Counted from the stretch's first letter, positions 12,690 through 25,778 are shown. The stretch: DNA of 64,000 nucleotides from Ampullaceana balthica (GCA_944989445.1 CALYLW010000322.1:88917-152916), one strand, 5' to 3'. Notes: generated from the letters alone by a model not told the origin. Translations and numbers: made by a program.

Positions 12690-14085
12690 CAGAACAGGGG
12701 TAGGCACAATTAAAAAATAACTTTATTTGGTTTTTGGTCTCAAATTTCCCTTAAAAATGAATGTAAATGCATCATGAAATTAGGGTAGTGATAAATCAAA
12801 CCACTTCTTATAAAATTCACAATATGTGTGTCGAGAAAATAGAAAGTATGATGAATTTAATTAATAACCATCAATTTTGGTATGTCTGCTTTAATAACGC
12901 ATGCTTTTCTCTATATAATATACTCCTACAGAATATGAAAGTTACTTATCAGTAGTTATAAAAATCTAATCGGCAAGGCTCAATTTCTTTTCACATGAAT
13001 AAAAAAATATATATATATGTCCATATGATTCCTTTGGTTCTAGGAAAATGCTCTAAAAAACACAATTTCCATTGTATAGTTTAAGTTTAAGCATGAAATT
13101 AGTTTAAGACAAATTACTTATTATTGTTGCCAGATAATATTTATTTGAATATATATGCTTAGTGGAGGGTGGAAATATGGTTTATGGGTTTAAAATACAC
13201 ATTTTCTTTTCACACGAATATTAAGATAAAAACAATGTTTTATTTTTTTTAATTCCTAGAGATTGATTTTCTAATAAATTATATCATTTTGAAAGGACTT
13301 CCCACTCTTTTCTTCTAGTATTAACAAAGCAATAAATTGGCAGATACTTGTTCCACAAAAATAAATCTTATCTTATCTTATCTGTTTACATGCCCGAATT
13401 CCGGACGGGAAGAAGGAAAACTTGTATGTGTTTGTTCTTGCATACGGAATAAGAAAGGTGTTTTTATCCTTATGTCTATCTGAGGGTTGTATTAAGTTAT
13501 CTTTGTGTTGTATTTCTAAATTAGAATTAATTGCTTTATGTATGATTACTACTTTGCTCTTGGTTCTTCTATCCTCTAGTGTTTCAAGGTTTAATGATTT
13601 AACTAATGGTGTTATTCTTGTCAGTTTTGAATATTCTCAAGTAATGAATCTGGCAGCTCTTTTTTGAATTTGTTCTAGTTTATCAATGTTTTCTTTGGTG
13701 GATGGGTCCCATACAGAAGATGCATATTCTAGTACAGGTCTCACCAAAGTGAGGTAGCATTTTAGGATTACTTTTCGTTGTATTTGTATTTAAGCCTTTT
13801 TTCCTTGTAGCTTTTTTTAGCTTATACAATGACATATTTGGTAATGGTCTTAATATATAACATATATTTGTAGGCATTTAATATTAAATCATAATAATTT
13901 AAAAAAGATTTTTTTCAAGAAAGTGTGTACAGCTTGAAAGAAAACTGCCATTTAGTAAACCACATGATCTGCCTTTGAAATCAGTCTTTATACAAAACTT
14001 TATCCTCGTTGCATAATATTGCTCAAATAAAATCAAGCTGTTATGTCTAAATATCAGTTGCTGTTAGTGTATTTTTTCGCTTGAG
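12690..14085. repeat. Segmental duplication, copy B (with LINE insertion)
   Basis: Second copy of the unit at 11986-12685, in the same orientation. It is longer because of an insertion of LINE sequence at about 13362-13790 and extra sequence at about 13140-13310. The block after the LINE resumes the copy A order with AAGCCTTTTTTC at about 13792. Confidence 0.8.
13362..13790 (-). pseudogene. LINE reverse-transcriptase C-terminal fragment
   Basis: On the minus strand the sequence reads, from 13775 downward, VRPVLEYASSVWDPSTKENI, then DKLEQIQKRAARFIT, then SLNLETLEDRRTKSKV and ARTNTYKFSFFPSGIRA. This is the classical region after the reverse-transcriptase core of jockey-like LINEs. The TATCTTATCTTATCT repeat at the plus-strand left edge is the simple-repeat 3' tail of the element. 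The 5' end is lost, which is typical of an aborted insertion. At least one stop or frameshift interrupts it. Confidence 0.8.
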
Positions 14086-15060
14086 CACGCACTTTCTGAA
14101 GCTAGAACCTATATATGAGTCGTAATACCCGCGATATGTCTTTACACTAAATATATTTGTACCTTAAAGAACAGTACAGTTAATACCCGAAGTGTGTGCC
14201 ACGCAACTCATTGTTCTAGAAATGTAACTATATTTTTAATGAATGTTTTAGTTTTGTTAGCTCTTAAATACCTTTCTTAGCAATGATTTTTTATGGGAAA
14301 AGCATATCATTTATGTGAATTTTGATGCCTAAGTAAGGTGTGTATGGGTTTTAATTGTTTTAAAGAAACATTTTGAATCGCAAGGTCTGGGCTAAAAATT
14401 TACCCTGCTGGTTTAGTTTAATCTATGCAAAAAGTATAAAAACAGTTGCTAAGCTACATTGTTTATGTCATCCAGGGTTGGGCGATATTTTTTACTCTTA
14501 CCCCACTAATAAATGGTACAAATCAAAAGGTCATAAAGTTGTACTCAATATAAAAATAGCTGTTCCACTTATTACCCACACTCATAGGTCCGTGCATATA
14601 ACTCCTATATATAATACATATTCGTCTATAAAAGTACCGACTTTTTTTTTCATTCCTTCTATTTCCTTGGGGCAGTTTATGGAGCAATCGTTCCAGAAAA
14701 AAAAATCGTGTAAACTATTTAAGCACCGAAGGAAAATAAATCTCCCACCTAAGAATCAATGGCATTGCTTTCATCACTAATCACTTGCTTCGTGCATTTT
14801 TTTATTTAAAATATAACTTACCTAGCATGTTTAACTTAATTTATGCAAAAAGAATATTAACAGTGGCTAAGCTATAGTGTTTGGTATCTGGTTTCACTCA
14901 TGTGCTTTCTTTCTCTAATGCATTGAATACATTGTTAGTATTTGATTATTTATAACTAACTTTTAAAATGTCAAATACATTAGTTATTGAAATTAGACAT
15001 ATAAAAGATACAAATAAAAGTGGTAAAATGATACTGTGTATTTGATAATAAAGAAAATAA
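14086..15060. other. Non-coding, small internal duplication
   Basis: No supported gene. The block at 14400-14465 (TTTAATCTATGCAAAAAGTA, AACAGTTGCTAAGCTA) is repeated in diverged form at 14825-14885. The 135-codon open frame at 14373-14780 has no recognisable motif and overlaps this duplicated material. Confidence 0.5.
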
Positions 15061-18000
15061 TCTATATATATATAAATCAATGTATGTATGTATGTATGTA
15101 TGTATGTATGTATGTATGCATGTCTGTTATAGTTGACTAAACCATTCATCCGATCGCAATGAAACTTTTGGAGACTTTTGAGTACGCTCCCGGGATGAAA
15201 ATAGGCTACTTTTTTTCAAAATTTAACACTCATGGGGCGCCGGGGGCCCATAATGAGAATTTTGTCTGATATGAGCTATATAAAAATTAGTTTAGGGCTT
15301 AGCTGCTTGGAAAATGAATGGATCTTGACCAAACTTGGTACATAACAACTTGATAGCCTATATTTAAGTATCATATGGCATTGAACTCCTAATGTCCGTT
15401 TCTTCGGGGCCGGGGGCCCAAAATCTTTTTTTGTGTAAGCGTTAGATACTTTATTCCCGTTAGCTGACTAAACCATTCATCCGATCGCCATGAAACTTTT
15501 GGAGACTTTTGAGTACGCTCCCGGGATGGAAATCGCCTACTTTTTGTCAAAATTTAACACTCATGGGGCGCCGGGGGTCCCATAATGAGAATTTATTCTT
15601 ATATGAGCTATATAAAAATTAGTTTAGGGCTTAGCTGCTTGGAAAATGAATGGATCTTGACCAAACTTGGTACATAACAACTTGATAGCCTATATTAAAG
15701 TATCATATGGCATTGAATTCCTAATGTCCGTTCCTTCGGGGCCGGGGGGCCCAAAATCTTTATTTGTGTAAGCATTAGATACTTTATTCCCGTTAGCTGA
15801 CTAAACTATTCATCCGATCGCCATGAAACTTTTGGAGACTTTTGAGTACGCTCCCGGGATGGAAATAGGCTACTTTTTTCAAAATTTAACACTCATGGGG
15901 CGCTGGGGGCCCATAATCAGAATTCTTTCTTATATGAGCAATATACAAATTAGTTTGGGGCTTAGCTGCTTGGAAAATGAATGGATCTTGACCAAACTTG
16001 GTACATAACAACTTGATAGCCAATATTAAAGTACCATATGGCATTGAACTCCTAATGTCCATTGCTTCGGGGCCAGGGGCCCAAAATCTTTTTTTTGTGT
16101 AAGCGTTGAATACTTTATTCCCGTTAGGATTTACACGATCTTGAAAAGCATTGACTAATATATCTATCATGATCCAGATTGAAATGAACAGGTATTTTAA
16201 AGTTAATGTCTTGCACCGATTGGGCACGGGGCCCTTAATGTTGTTTTTGCTAATCTTATCTATATATTTAAAAATCAATGTATGTATGTATGTATGTATG
16301 TATGCATGTCTGTTATAGCTGACAAAACCATTCATCCGATCGCCATGAAACTTTTGGAGACTTTTGAGTACTCTCCCGGCATGGAAATAGGCTAATTTTT
16401 TCAAAAATTAACACTCATGGGGCGCCGGGGGCCCATAATGAGATTTTTTTCTTATATGAGTTATATAAAAAAAAGTTTAGGGGTTAGCTGCTTGGAAAAT
16501 GAATGGAACTTGACCAAACTTGGTACATAACAACTTGATAGCCTATATTAAAGTACCATAGGGCATTGAACTCCTAATGTCCGTTCCTTCGGGGCCGGGG
16601 GCCCAAAATCTTTTTTTTTGTTTTTTTGTAACTGTTAAATACTTTATTCCCGTTATGATTTACACGATCTTGAAAAGCATTGACTAATATATCTATCATT
16701 ATCCAGATTGAAATGAACAGGTATGTTAAAGTTAACTTCTAGCACCGTTTGGGCCCGGGGGCCCTCAACGTTGTTTTTTCTAATGTTATATCTATATATA
16801 TAAAAATCAATGTATGTATGTATGTATGTATGCATGCATGTCTTTTATAGCTGACTAAACCATTCATCCGATCGCCATGAAACTTTTGAATATTTTTGAG
16901 TACGCTCTTGGGATGGCCACAGGCTACATTTTTCAAAATTGAACCCTCATGGGGTGCCGGGGGCCCATAAAATGATTTATTTTCTTATATATGAGCTATA
17001 TAAAATTAGTTTAAGCGGTAGCTATTAGGTAAATTGATGGATATTAACCAAACTTTGTTTATAACAACTTGGTAGCCAATATAGAAATACTAAATGGACT
17101 AATTTCCTAATGTCCATTTCTTCGGGACTGGGGGCCCAAAATGTCTTATTTCATAAACGTTTAATATTTTATTCCCCATTCAATTATTAAAGATATTGAG
17201 AAATATAGATAAATATATCCACATTGAAATTGATTGAAATGAACAGGAGTTTTGAACTTGACATTTTGCACTAAATGGGCCCTGGGGCCCTTAATGTCGT
17301 TTTTTGCTTTTATGAGCTGTATAAAAATGAGTGTATGCGTTAACTACTGAGTAAATGAATGGATCTTAACTAAACTTGGTATATAAAAACTGGGTAGCCC
17401 ATATTAAAATAACAAAGGGCACTGCACTTCTAATTTTTAATTGTTCAGGGCCGGGGGCCCTAAATGTATTATTTCGTATGTGTTTGCGATATTATTTCCC
17501 ATTCTATTTTAACGATCTTAAGAAATATATCAATGATGAGACTGAATTAAAATGAACACAGCATTTTGAAATTTACATCTTACATTGAATGGGCTGGGGA
17601 CCCCAAATGTCTTTTTTTGTGTATACTCTAAGATATTATTTCCCACTCAGTTTTTAACGATCTTGAGAAATATATCCATGATTAAAATGAATTTAAATGA
17701 ACATGTTTTAAAAATGTACATCTTGAATTCAACGGGCCTGGGGACCCCTTAATGTAGTTTTCCTTATATCTACATATATATAAAAATTAGTTTAGGTGTT
17801 AGCAAATGAGAAAATAAATGGATTTTGACCAAACGCGGTATATAAAAACTTAAAAGACTATATTAAATTTCTATAGGGCACTGATCTCATATTGTCCATT
17901 TCATCGGGGCTAGGGGCCCTAAATGTGTTTTTACTAAATTTTTAATATTGTATTCCCCATTCAATTTTACACGATATTGAGAAATATAGATACATATATT

Positions 18001-18151
18001 TATATTTTTGTTATGAAATTGATTGAAATGAACAGATTTTCGAACTTCATATTTTAAACTGATGGGCCTGGTGACCCTTAAAGTAATTTATTTTTTATCT
18101 ATATATATTCCTTTTTACTGAGATCGTTGCACCGCACGACGGGTCTGCTAG
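15061..18151 (+). mobile_element. Non-autonomous Helitron-like composite
   Basis: The left end is A|TCTATATATATATAAATCAA and the right end is GCACGACGGGTCTGCTAG|T. That is the 5'-TC...CTAG-3' arrangement between A and T expected of Helitrons. The inside repeats a block that begins CTGACTAAACCATTCATCCG, continues with ATCGCCATGAAACTTTTGGA and ends in GGGGCGCCGGGGGCCCATAA. This block occurs at about 15135, 15464, 15797, 16320 and 16850. The first three are 333-334 bp apart. The last two each carry a fresh TCTATATATATAAAAATCAA plus (GTAT)n start, so parts of several copies are joined. No coding capacity is evident. Open frames on the minus strand reading IHTYIHTY come from the (GTAT)n run. Confidence 0.75.
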
Positions 18152-19863
18152 TAGTATATAAATATTGTTAAAATATTGCGCTAAAAAAACAAGGACTATG
18201 GTTTGAAAAACAAAACGTTAGGTAGATTAACGTTGAAAATAAATGTAGACATCTATAGAAAGATTACTGCAAACAATTTTTCGAACGTCTGGATAAAATA
18301 CATTTCAGAAATACATAAAGGAAACTGTGTATAGATGTAATTTGAAAACAAATATTAATTCTAAATTTTTAAAAAAAATATATACGTAGTCTTTTTAGAG
18401 GCGCAACATTATCAGACATAAAAATAAACCGTTTCATTACATTTAGTTTACAACATAATACACACACACTCACTTTATTCACACACTTGCACACACAAAC
18501 ATAAACACACAAACATATAGTACCATTAAAAAAAATCACATTTCATTGAAATAGCCGCGGCTCTTTTTACTTTGTTTCCATTTTACAAATTAATATGAGC
18601 TCGAACTATGGCGTAAAAGTCACAATATTTTATGGCGAGAAACGCCGTCTTGTTAATCTCGACACCAAAACTTTTATTATTTTACGTCTTAATTTTCAAT
18701 AATTTATTTTATTTTCGGGAGTTACCCGGCATAGCGAGCACCCACACACACACACGCGGCTTCAGACGCGCTTAGGCGCAATATATATAGGGATGATTGT
18801 CTATTAAAACAGAATAGATTATTTTTTTATACTTTAAAATGCATATATTTTTTTTAATGAAAGGTTGAATTTTAAGTACTCATAATTCGAAGTTGTAGTA
18901 TTTAAGTATTGATATGGCCCATCTATTAAATAATTATTGCAGACGACAGACGAATCTTTTGATCATTCCAAGGAAGATGTTCACTAGCTGACATAACTTG
19001 AAAACTCATTTGACCGTACTTTAACTGCCTATGCGTCTTACCGTTTTTATTTAATTTTTAACTGAGCAGATGTCAAACAATGTGTATATACAGTTTTTAT
19101 TCTTTTAAATAATTGATTAGCTTAATTGTAAAAAGTATTAAAATTTGACATCTGTCTGATCAGTTTTTACTACAGTTAATTAGTCAGCTAAAACTAGCGA
19201 AATTTAATAACACAGCACTTTTCTCGTGCGCTAATGTACTCACATTGTCGATAAATGGGACAAATAAGAACAAGGGTCTATCAACTAAAATTTATTTTTT
19301 AAATCGAACATGAAATATGTATAAACTTTTTAAATTTAAATTTTTAAAAAAAAATTATGTTTATAATTGTTTAATTCTTTTTTTTTCTATTTTCAGAATG
19401 CTTACACTAACTCATGTCTGGTAACAGAAAATTTCAATGAGTTACAAAACAATGGTAAAATTTTGCTACAAATAACTTTAAATATATTTATTTTTAATAT
19501 ACATTTCTTATAGAATTTCGTAACAATTTTCATAGAAGAGAGAGAGAGAGAAGGAGGAAGAGAGAAAAAATTTAGAGAGGGACAGAGATAGAGAGAGAGA
19601 TTAGGCATCGAAAGTGAGAGTGAGAGAGAAAGCGTCAAAAGAGAGAAAAAGAGGAGAGCGAGAAAGCGTCCTAATAAGATAGATAATGTGTATTAGAAGA
19701 GACATAGACAGCGACAAAGAAATCAACAGAGGGAGAGAGATGGAGAATAAAACTGATATAGATATAGCATATGACAGAAAAATAGAAAGAAATATTTAGA
19801 ATACAAGAGTTAATTTAGAATTGATTTTATTAATATATCAAATAACTACCTTATTCAGAATAT
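18152..19863. other. Non-coding with CA- and GA-rich tracts
   Basis: No gene supported. CACA-rich runs lie at about 18460-18520 and 18742-18758, and GAGA-rich runs at about 19540-19660. Minus-strand open frames reading SLSLSLS are from these tracts. Confidence 0.55.
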
Positions 19864-20051
19864 TGCCAAGAGCACATCCACAGTGAATTTGACATACATG
19901 ACGGACAACCAGATGTCAAAGATGGCAGATGTGACAAGAAAGATCAATCAAGTTTTTGCTCAGGTAATATTATGTTGATATAAATTTAATGGATGTATAA
20001 CATATAATGAAAACTTTCTTGAACATTTTCAATTATCCCAGTTGAATTGAA

Positions 20052-20095
<44 letters not shown>

Positions 20096-21530
20096 GTGTG
20101 AGAAAGACATGAATCATTATAATATTATCTTATTGTAAATATAACATATTTGATTTATATCATAATTAGATCATCTTAAAGAACAAAGCCAAGAAAAAAA
20201 TAAACCAGATGACAGTCAAGAAGATCTCACAGAAGACAGACTGGAAGATGACACAGAGGACAGCCTGGAAGATGACACAGAGGACAGCCTGGAAGATGAC
20301 ACAAATGACAGTCAGGTTGCTGAGCCAAATGTCAAATGCAACAAGAAGGATCTTTCAGATATTTTCTGTGGTAAATCTCCTTTTATATATTAGTTGATAT
20401 ATAACAATACAACAGTTTAATTTCAACGGCTATCATTGTTGTATCCAACATTCTATATCCACCTTTATTAAAAAATGTCTCATAATTCATATTAGAAATT
20501 AATCTTTGAATCTATTGAAACGAAATAATAGACTAAATGAAATCTATTTCAATAGAGATAATAGAAGAGAGACAGGTGTAAGACATGGATTAAAATGTAC
20601 TTTCTTTGATGACCTTGTCAGGTACACATGAAACCCAGGTGTCAGAAGGAGGAGAAGCAGATCTACACAAACATCTTGATGCTGTGAGAAGAATCCAGGT
20701 CACACACAGTTTGTACCTGTCAACGATTTTAACATCAATCACCTGCCTGAAGGTAACCATGACAACCTCCTAGTTGAGTACATCAAAGCTGTAGCTGACC
20801 TCACTGTCAGGGTAGCTGTTACAATGACCAGTACAGAAAGACCAGAGTTTTGGCCAAACACCAAACAACCATATGCATTTTATGACAAGAGAGGAAGTGA
20901 CGTCATGAGAGTAGGGACTGGGAGGTGAGGTATGTAAACATTAAATACAACAAGGGAACTTGTCCATGTCACAAGTGTCAACACTCGGACACACCCAGCA
21001 AAGTGTGGGGGGAGGTAAGGATGTACACGGCCACACACGTGGTGTTTGATGACCTTGAGGCGAGACACACCACGTGTAGATTGTTCTTTGATAGACAAGA
21101 TAGTCCACTGGTCACTCTTGATGGCTGGACGGTGGTGATGCAAACATTGAGGAAGACAGGTGTTGGTTGAAATGTGTGACATGTGACGTAGATTTACTGA
21201 ACAAACTGGACAAGATGGTGGACCACTGGGATGATCTATGGAAGAAAGTAAACAACAAATATGGCGGACGTGGAGACAAGTTGACATTGATAGTATCACA
21301 TCCACATGGATGTCCTAAACAGATCTCTGTAGGACACTGGATAGACAGGTACAAGGTGAGTGATGTTAGGACCAAGTACACGTACACAACATGTACATGT
21401 CCAGGCAGTAGTGGGGCTATGTCCACCCACTGGGGTATGATGTGGCTGGTTGTATGCCACCATGTCCACAGTGGGGTCAACTCTGAGGGAAGAAATTTTA
21501 GTGGCGCTGGTTGGGACTGGAGCTAATATC
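19864..21530 (+). pseudogene. Cys/His-rich protein gene copy, frameshifted
   Basis: Two clean phase-1 exons come first. One is at about 19864-19962 (acceptor TTATTCAG, reads EYCQEHIHSEFDIHDGQPDV, donor GTAATA). The other is at about 20169-20371, an acidic stretch with the 11-residue tandem repeat LEDDTEDS. From about 20622 the reading continues through KNPGHTQFVPVNDFNINHLP, VEYIKAVADLTVRVAVTMTS and FWPNTKQPYAFYDKRGSDVM. It then enters a Cys/His-rich part, CPCHKCQHSDTPSKVWGEV and CWLKCVTCDVDLLNKLDK, and ends near HPHGCPKQISVGHWIDRYK. The frame must change at about 20690, 20924 and 21135, so this copy cannot make one protein without undetected introns. I do not recognise the family by name. The CxC..C and CxxC pairs suggest metal binding. 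No intact neighbour copy is in the window. Confidence 0.6.
20052..20092. repeat. GA microsatellite
   Basis: A (GA)n run of about 20 repeats inside the intron between the first two exons of the pseudogene. Confidence 0.9.
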
Positions 21531-21609
21531 TATAATGTAAACAATGTTATAATATTTTATATACTTTATACAAACTTGTATCAACTGTTGATTGTTGTAA
21601 TAGACAACA

Positions 21610-21846
21610 CCCTCTACCACGCCCCATGTACACCACAACACCACGCCCCATGTACACCACAACACCACGCCCCATGTACACCACAACACCACGCCCCATG
21701 TACACCACAACACCACGCCCCATGTACACCACAACACCACGCCCCATGTACACCACAACACCACGCCCCATGTACACCACAACACCACGCCCCATGTACA
21801 CCACAACACCACGCCCCATGTACACCACAACACCACGCCCCATGTG
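21610..21846. repeat. 24-bp minisatellite, about 10 copies
   Basis: Unit CACGCCCCATGTACACCACA followed by ACAC, almost perfect in every copy. The period is a multiple of three and the unit lacks stops on both strands, so open frames appear on both (TPRPMYT plus; GVVLWCTW minus). Confidence 0.95.
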
Positions 21847-22194
21847 CGCCCTAACCACCAGTGTCGGCACCCTACCTCCTACATTCCCATGTACTTATGA
21901 ATTATTACTAGAAAATGTTTTTATTGTTTACATTTTGACTTGATACAAACTGGTATCAAATGGACACTATTTTAATAAAGCTTGACCACTACCACATTTA
22001 ATGCATCCACCTCACTACCATTGTCAGCACCCTCAACAACAAAGTCGGCACCCCTACCATCAGTGTCGGATCCCTTACCCTTAATTTACCCATTTCATGT
22101 ACTTATAAACTGTTAATATCAAATAAATATTTATGTTTAAAAATCTATTTTTTTAAATAACTTGTACCAAAATGTTAAATGACTATAAAATACA

Positions 22195-22525
22195 ACACAG
22201 TCTATCACACCCCATGAGCCCCCCCAGTCTATCACGCCCCATGTGCGCCCCAGTACCAGTCTATCACGCCCATGTGCGCCCCCAGTACAGTCTATCACGC
22301 CCCATTTGCCGCCCACTACCAGTCTATCACGCCCCATGTGCGCCCCCAGTCTATCACGCCCCATGTGCGCCCCCATACCAGTCTATCACGCTCATGTGCA
22401 CCCCCAGTCTATCACGCCCATGTGCACCCCCAGTCTATAGCCCCATGTGCGCCCCCATACAGTTTATCACGCCCATGGCGCCCCCAGTCTATCACGCCCC
22501 ATGTGCGCCCCCAGTACAAGTATTT
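22195..22525. repeat. Irregular C-rich tandem repeat
   Basis: Copies of TCTATCACGCCCCATGTGCG with CCCCCAGT spacers of variable length, roughly 26 to 38 bp apart. It shares CACGCCCCATGT with the 24-bp array at 21610, so the two arrays are related. A single further copy sits near 22663 (AACGCCCCATGTGCGCCCCA). Confidence 0.9.
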
Positions 22526-22847
22526 CACACCCACCTCTAACTATTTTTTGTCAATAAAACATAGTCACATACAATTGTTAATCTATGTTTTTAAAATAAA
22601 TCAGCGACTATTTATATAACTAATATAAACTATTGTTTCTTGTCATTGATAACAGCCATTTTAACGCCCCATGTGCGCCCCAAGCTTAATTTTTGGCACC
22701 CCTATCTCCAACAATTCTATCTAATGTATTAATAACACTATATCTTTTGTTCTCTATTTATTACAGTAAGTTCTTATTGAAACTGTGACTATATAAACTA
22801 ATCATGTTTTGAAAGTTGTATTAGACTCTAATACATCAAATTATCAC

Positions 22848-23222
22848 CACCAACAACACGCCTCATGTACACTCTCACCTTCCATATCGGCACCCACACC
22901 ACCAACAACACGCCTCATGTACACTCTCACCTTCCATATCGGCACCACACCACCAACAACACGCCTCATGTACACTCTCACCTTCCATATCGGCACCCAC
23001 ACCACCAACAACACGCCTCATGTACACTCTCACCTTCCATATCGGCACCCACACCACCAACAACACGCCTCATGTACACTCTCACCTTCCATATCGGCAC
23101 CCACACCACCAACAACACGCCTCATGTACACTCTCACCTTCCATATCGGCACACACACCACCAACAACACGCCTCATGTACACTCTCACCTTCCATATCG
23201 GCACCCACACCACCAACAAACA
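22848..23222. repeat. 52-bp minisatellite, 7 copies
   Basis: Unit ACACGCCTCATGTACACTCT, CACCTTCCATATCGGCACCC, ACACCACCAACA. Copies are nearly identical, one lacking a C. The CACGCC(C/T)CATGTAC core is shared with the arrays at 21610 and 22195, so one motif appears to have been amplified three times with different period lengths. Confidence 0.95.
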
Positions 23223-24188
23223 TGTAACATCTTGTAATAGTATTAGAATTTCTTGTTATATTTTAATATTTCCTTTCTTTTACATATGGACATTGTTGTA
23301 TTTTAAGTTAAATTTAATATTTAATTCTATAAAAGTATCAACTATGTTAGTATTTTAAACAGTTTATTTTATTGATTACCATTTTATGTGTTTAATTTCA
23401 TAAGACAAAATAAACAAGTAAAAATGAATTGTTTGACTGTTTTATATTATTATTGTTTGTGTGTTTATGTTTATTTATAAATGTATTTACAAAAACGGAA
23501 ATGTTTGTTGATATGAAAACACTGTGGTTGGTGTGGTCATATGTGGATTTGGGGTGTACATTATTGTGGTGTGTGGTAACATGCGGATGATATATCAATT
23601 TCTGGTTGAACCAGTTTTTTCGGTACATCAGTGTTGACAAACATGTACTGTGATTGCTTTCAGTGTGGGATATTTAAACAAATCAATCTTCTTATATCAT
23701 CGGTGAATGTGTCATCATATGGGGTGAACTTATAAATGTGACGTCATAGTGCGGTTATAGAAAAGCATATGTCTTAATCCTAGTGGTTAGTAATTTTACA
23801 TTATGTGGATAAATCTAAAAGTGTCTGACACTGTTTGTGGTTTAATATTGAGGCTAATGGATACCCAACTTTATTATTTAAATAAAAACGTTATATGTGT
23901 TTAAAACCGAAAAAGCGACGAAGTCAAAATAAAATACAAACAAAGTTTACATGTACATCTGTAACATCAGACATAAGTCTGTACAAAAAGTGTTATTTAA
24001 TAAAGTCTATCACTACACTGATCTGATGAACTTTTAAAACCGTGTTAACATTAAACTAATGCAACCAAAAGACGACTTTATAAACATTTATTTATGCTAT
24101 GAGCTAGAAGTGTCGAAACGATAATAAACAAATTATTTCAAATGTAACATTAGTGGTGCTTGCACTTCTCAATAAAAAATTGGTGCCT
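23223..24188. other. Non-coding with a dispersed repeat
   Basis: No gene. The block at about 23560-23690 (TTTTTCGGTACATCAGTGTT, GACAAACATGTACTGTGATT, GTGGGATATTTAAACA) recurs in diverged form at about 26800-26930. Confidence 0.6.
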
Positions 24189-24340
24189 CTAGTTTTAACA
24201 TTAGCTGTAACAGTTATCTAGTTTTAACATTAGCTGTAACAGTTATCTAGTTTTAACATTAGCTGTAACAGTTATCTAGTTTTAACATTAGCTGTAACAG
24301 TTATCTAGTTTTTACATTAGCTGTAACAGTTATCTTGCTT
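24189..24340. repeat. 29-bp tandem repeat, 5 copies
   Basis: Unit TAGTTTTAACATTAGCTGTA followed by ACAGTTATC, nearly identical copies. Confidence 0.95.
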
Positions 24341-24902
24341 ACATTTGACTAGTATCACAAAAATGCAAAACTCCAGTTGAAAAACTCAATTGTAAGTCTA
24401 AGGCGTTTGTATAATACTTTTACATTTATCTCAAAAAAATATATAAACGTTAACAACGTCATACGTTATAAAAATATTTTAATCTGACAACACATACACA
24501 TTTTAATATAACACTTTGATAGACATAGGGATGAATAATACTTTCCTTGTTTCATATGAATGCAAAAAGAAATTTTTTTACAATTTCTCGTTCTTCCCGT
24601 CTTGCATGGTTTATCTATATAAACCATAAAAACCAACACGTTAACAAAATTCAAAATTTTATAAAATGCAAGTTTCAACACAAAACGATGTCATTGTATT
24701 GCATACGTCTTAAAAAAACAGCACCTCTCCTGTGATTTTTCTGTCCACATCCTGTCCATCTCTTTTATCTGATTCCTAGTTTATACTTTATTGTTCCTCA
24801 TCTCAGTGGCTATTTGTGTTGTTTTACCAGTCTCATACATCGTGTGTACATTCCATGCTCCAATGACGGTGGTGGTCCTGGTAGAGATGATGGACGTCGG
24901 CC
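24341..24902. other. Non-coding
   Basis: No supported gene. The 24830-24905 stretch (CATCGTGTGTACATTCCATG, CTCCAATGACGG) resembles part of a retrotransposon endonuclease-RT coding region on the minus strand, but it is too short to assign. Confidence 0.4.
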
Positions 24903-25130
24903 TAATAGCTTCAAGTTTCTGACTTTCACTGCTTGATGTCATGCATTTCTATGTATAAATAATAGCTTCAAGTTTCTGACTTTAACTGCTTGGTGTCATG
25001 CATTTCTATGTATAAATAATAGCTTCAAGTTTCTGACTTTCACTGCTTGACGTCATACATTTCTATGTATAAATAATAGCTTCAAGTTTCTGACTTTCAT
25101 TGCTTGACGTCATAAATTTCTATGTATAAA
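24903..25130. repeat. 57-bp tandem repeat, 4 copies
   Basis: Unit TAATAGCTTCAAGTTTCTGA, CTTTCACTGCTTGATGTCAT, GCATTTCTATGTATAAA. Copies differ by a few substitutions. Confidence 0.95.
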
Positions 25131-25559
25131 TTCCACATATCTTCATCGGCTTTTTAAAAATTAATTTATTTGTTTTTTAACAATAAATAATCATCGACTT
25201 TTGCCTTCATTTGTCGTCTTGACTGAACAAATAAACAAGAACATTAATTATTAACGTTATTCTCAGGTTAGTTATATGTGTCATACTCTGCCCGCAGTTT
25301 TTATTCGGACACGAGTAAGGTAAAAGTAAAAACAATAAAGATGCAAACAAACGAACAAACAAATTGTTGAACTGACAAAGTGTTAATTGAATTCACTTCC
25401 CTCCGGTCACTTTTAAAGTAAATAAGTTACATAAAATAATAAAATAGTATATTTAACATGAGTTGGGTTATTTTTTAAATGATTAATTTTTCACAAAAAA
25501 GGGATCCAAAGCAAAAATGGAGTATTAAAAAATATTTTACATTTCACCCCATTCACAAA
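25131..25559. other. Non-coding
   Basis: AT-rich; nothing recognised. Confidence 0.5.
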
Positions 25560-25778
25560 CTTGGTGTCAAGGTATGAGAATCACTGGTCACAAATGTTGG
25601 TGTCAAGGCATGAGAATCACTGGTCACAAATTTTGGTGTCAAGGTATGAGAATCACTGGTCTCAAATGTTGGTGTCAAGGTATGAGAATAATTGGTCACA
25701 AATGTTGGTGTCAAGTTATGAGAATCACAAGTCACAAATGTCGGTCAAGGAATGAGAATCACTGGTCACAAATGTACT
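25560..25778. repeat. 36-bp tandem repeat, 6 copies
   Basis: Unit GGTGTCAAGGTATGAGAATC followed by ACTGGTCACAAATGTT, with moderate divergence and a shortened last copy. Open in several frames because 36 is a multiple of three. Confidence 0.95.

Noticed and set aside
19402..19638. SLSLSLS-rich minus-strand open frame
   Set aside because: Product of the GA-rich tract.
24189..24340. CRISPR-like appearance of short regular repeats
   Set aside because: Copies are contiguous with no unique spacers, and the window is clearly eukaryotic.
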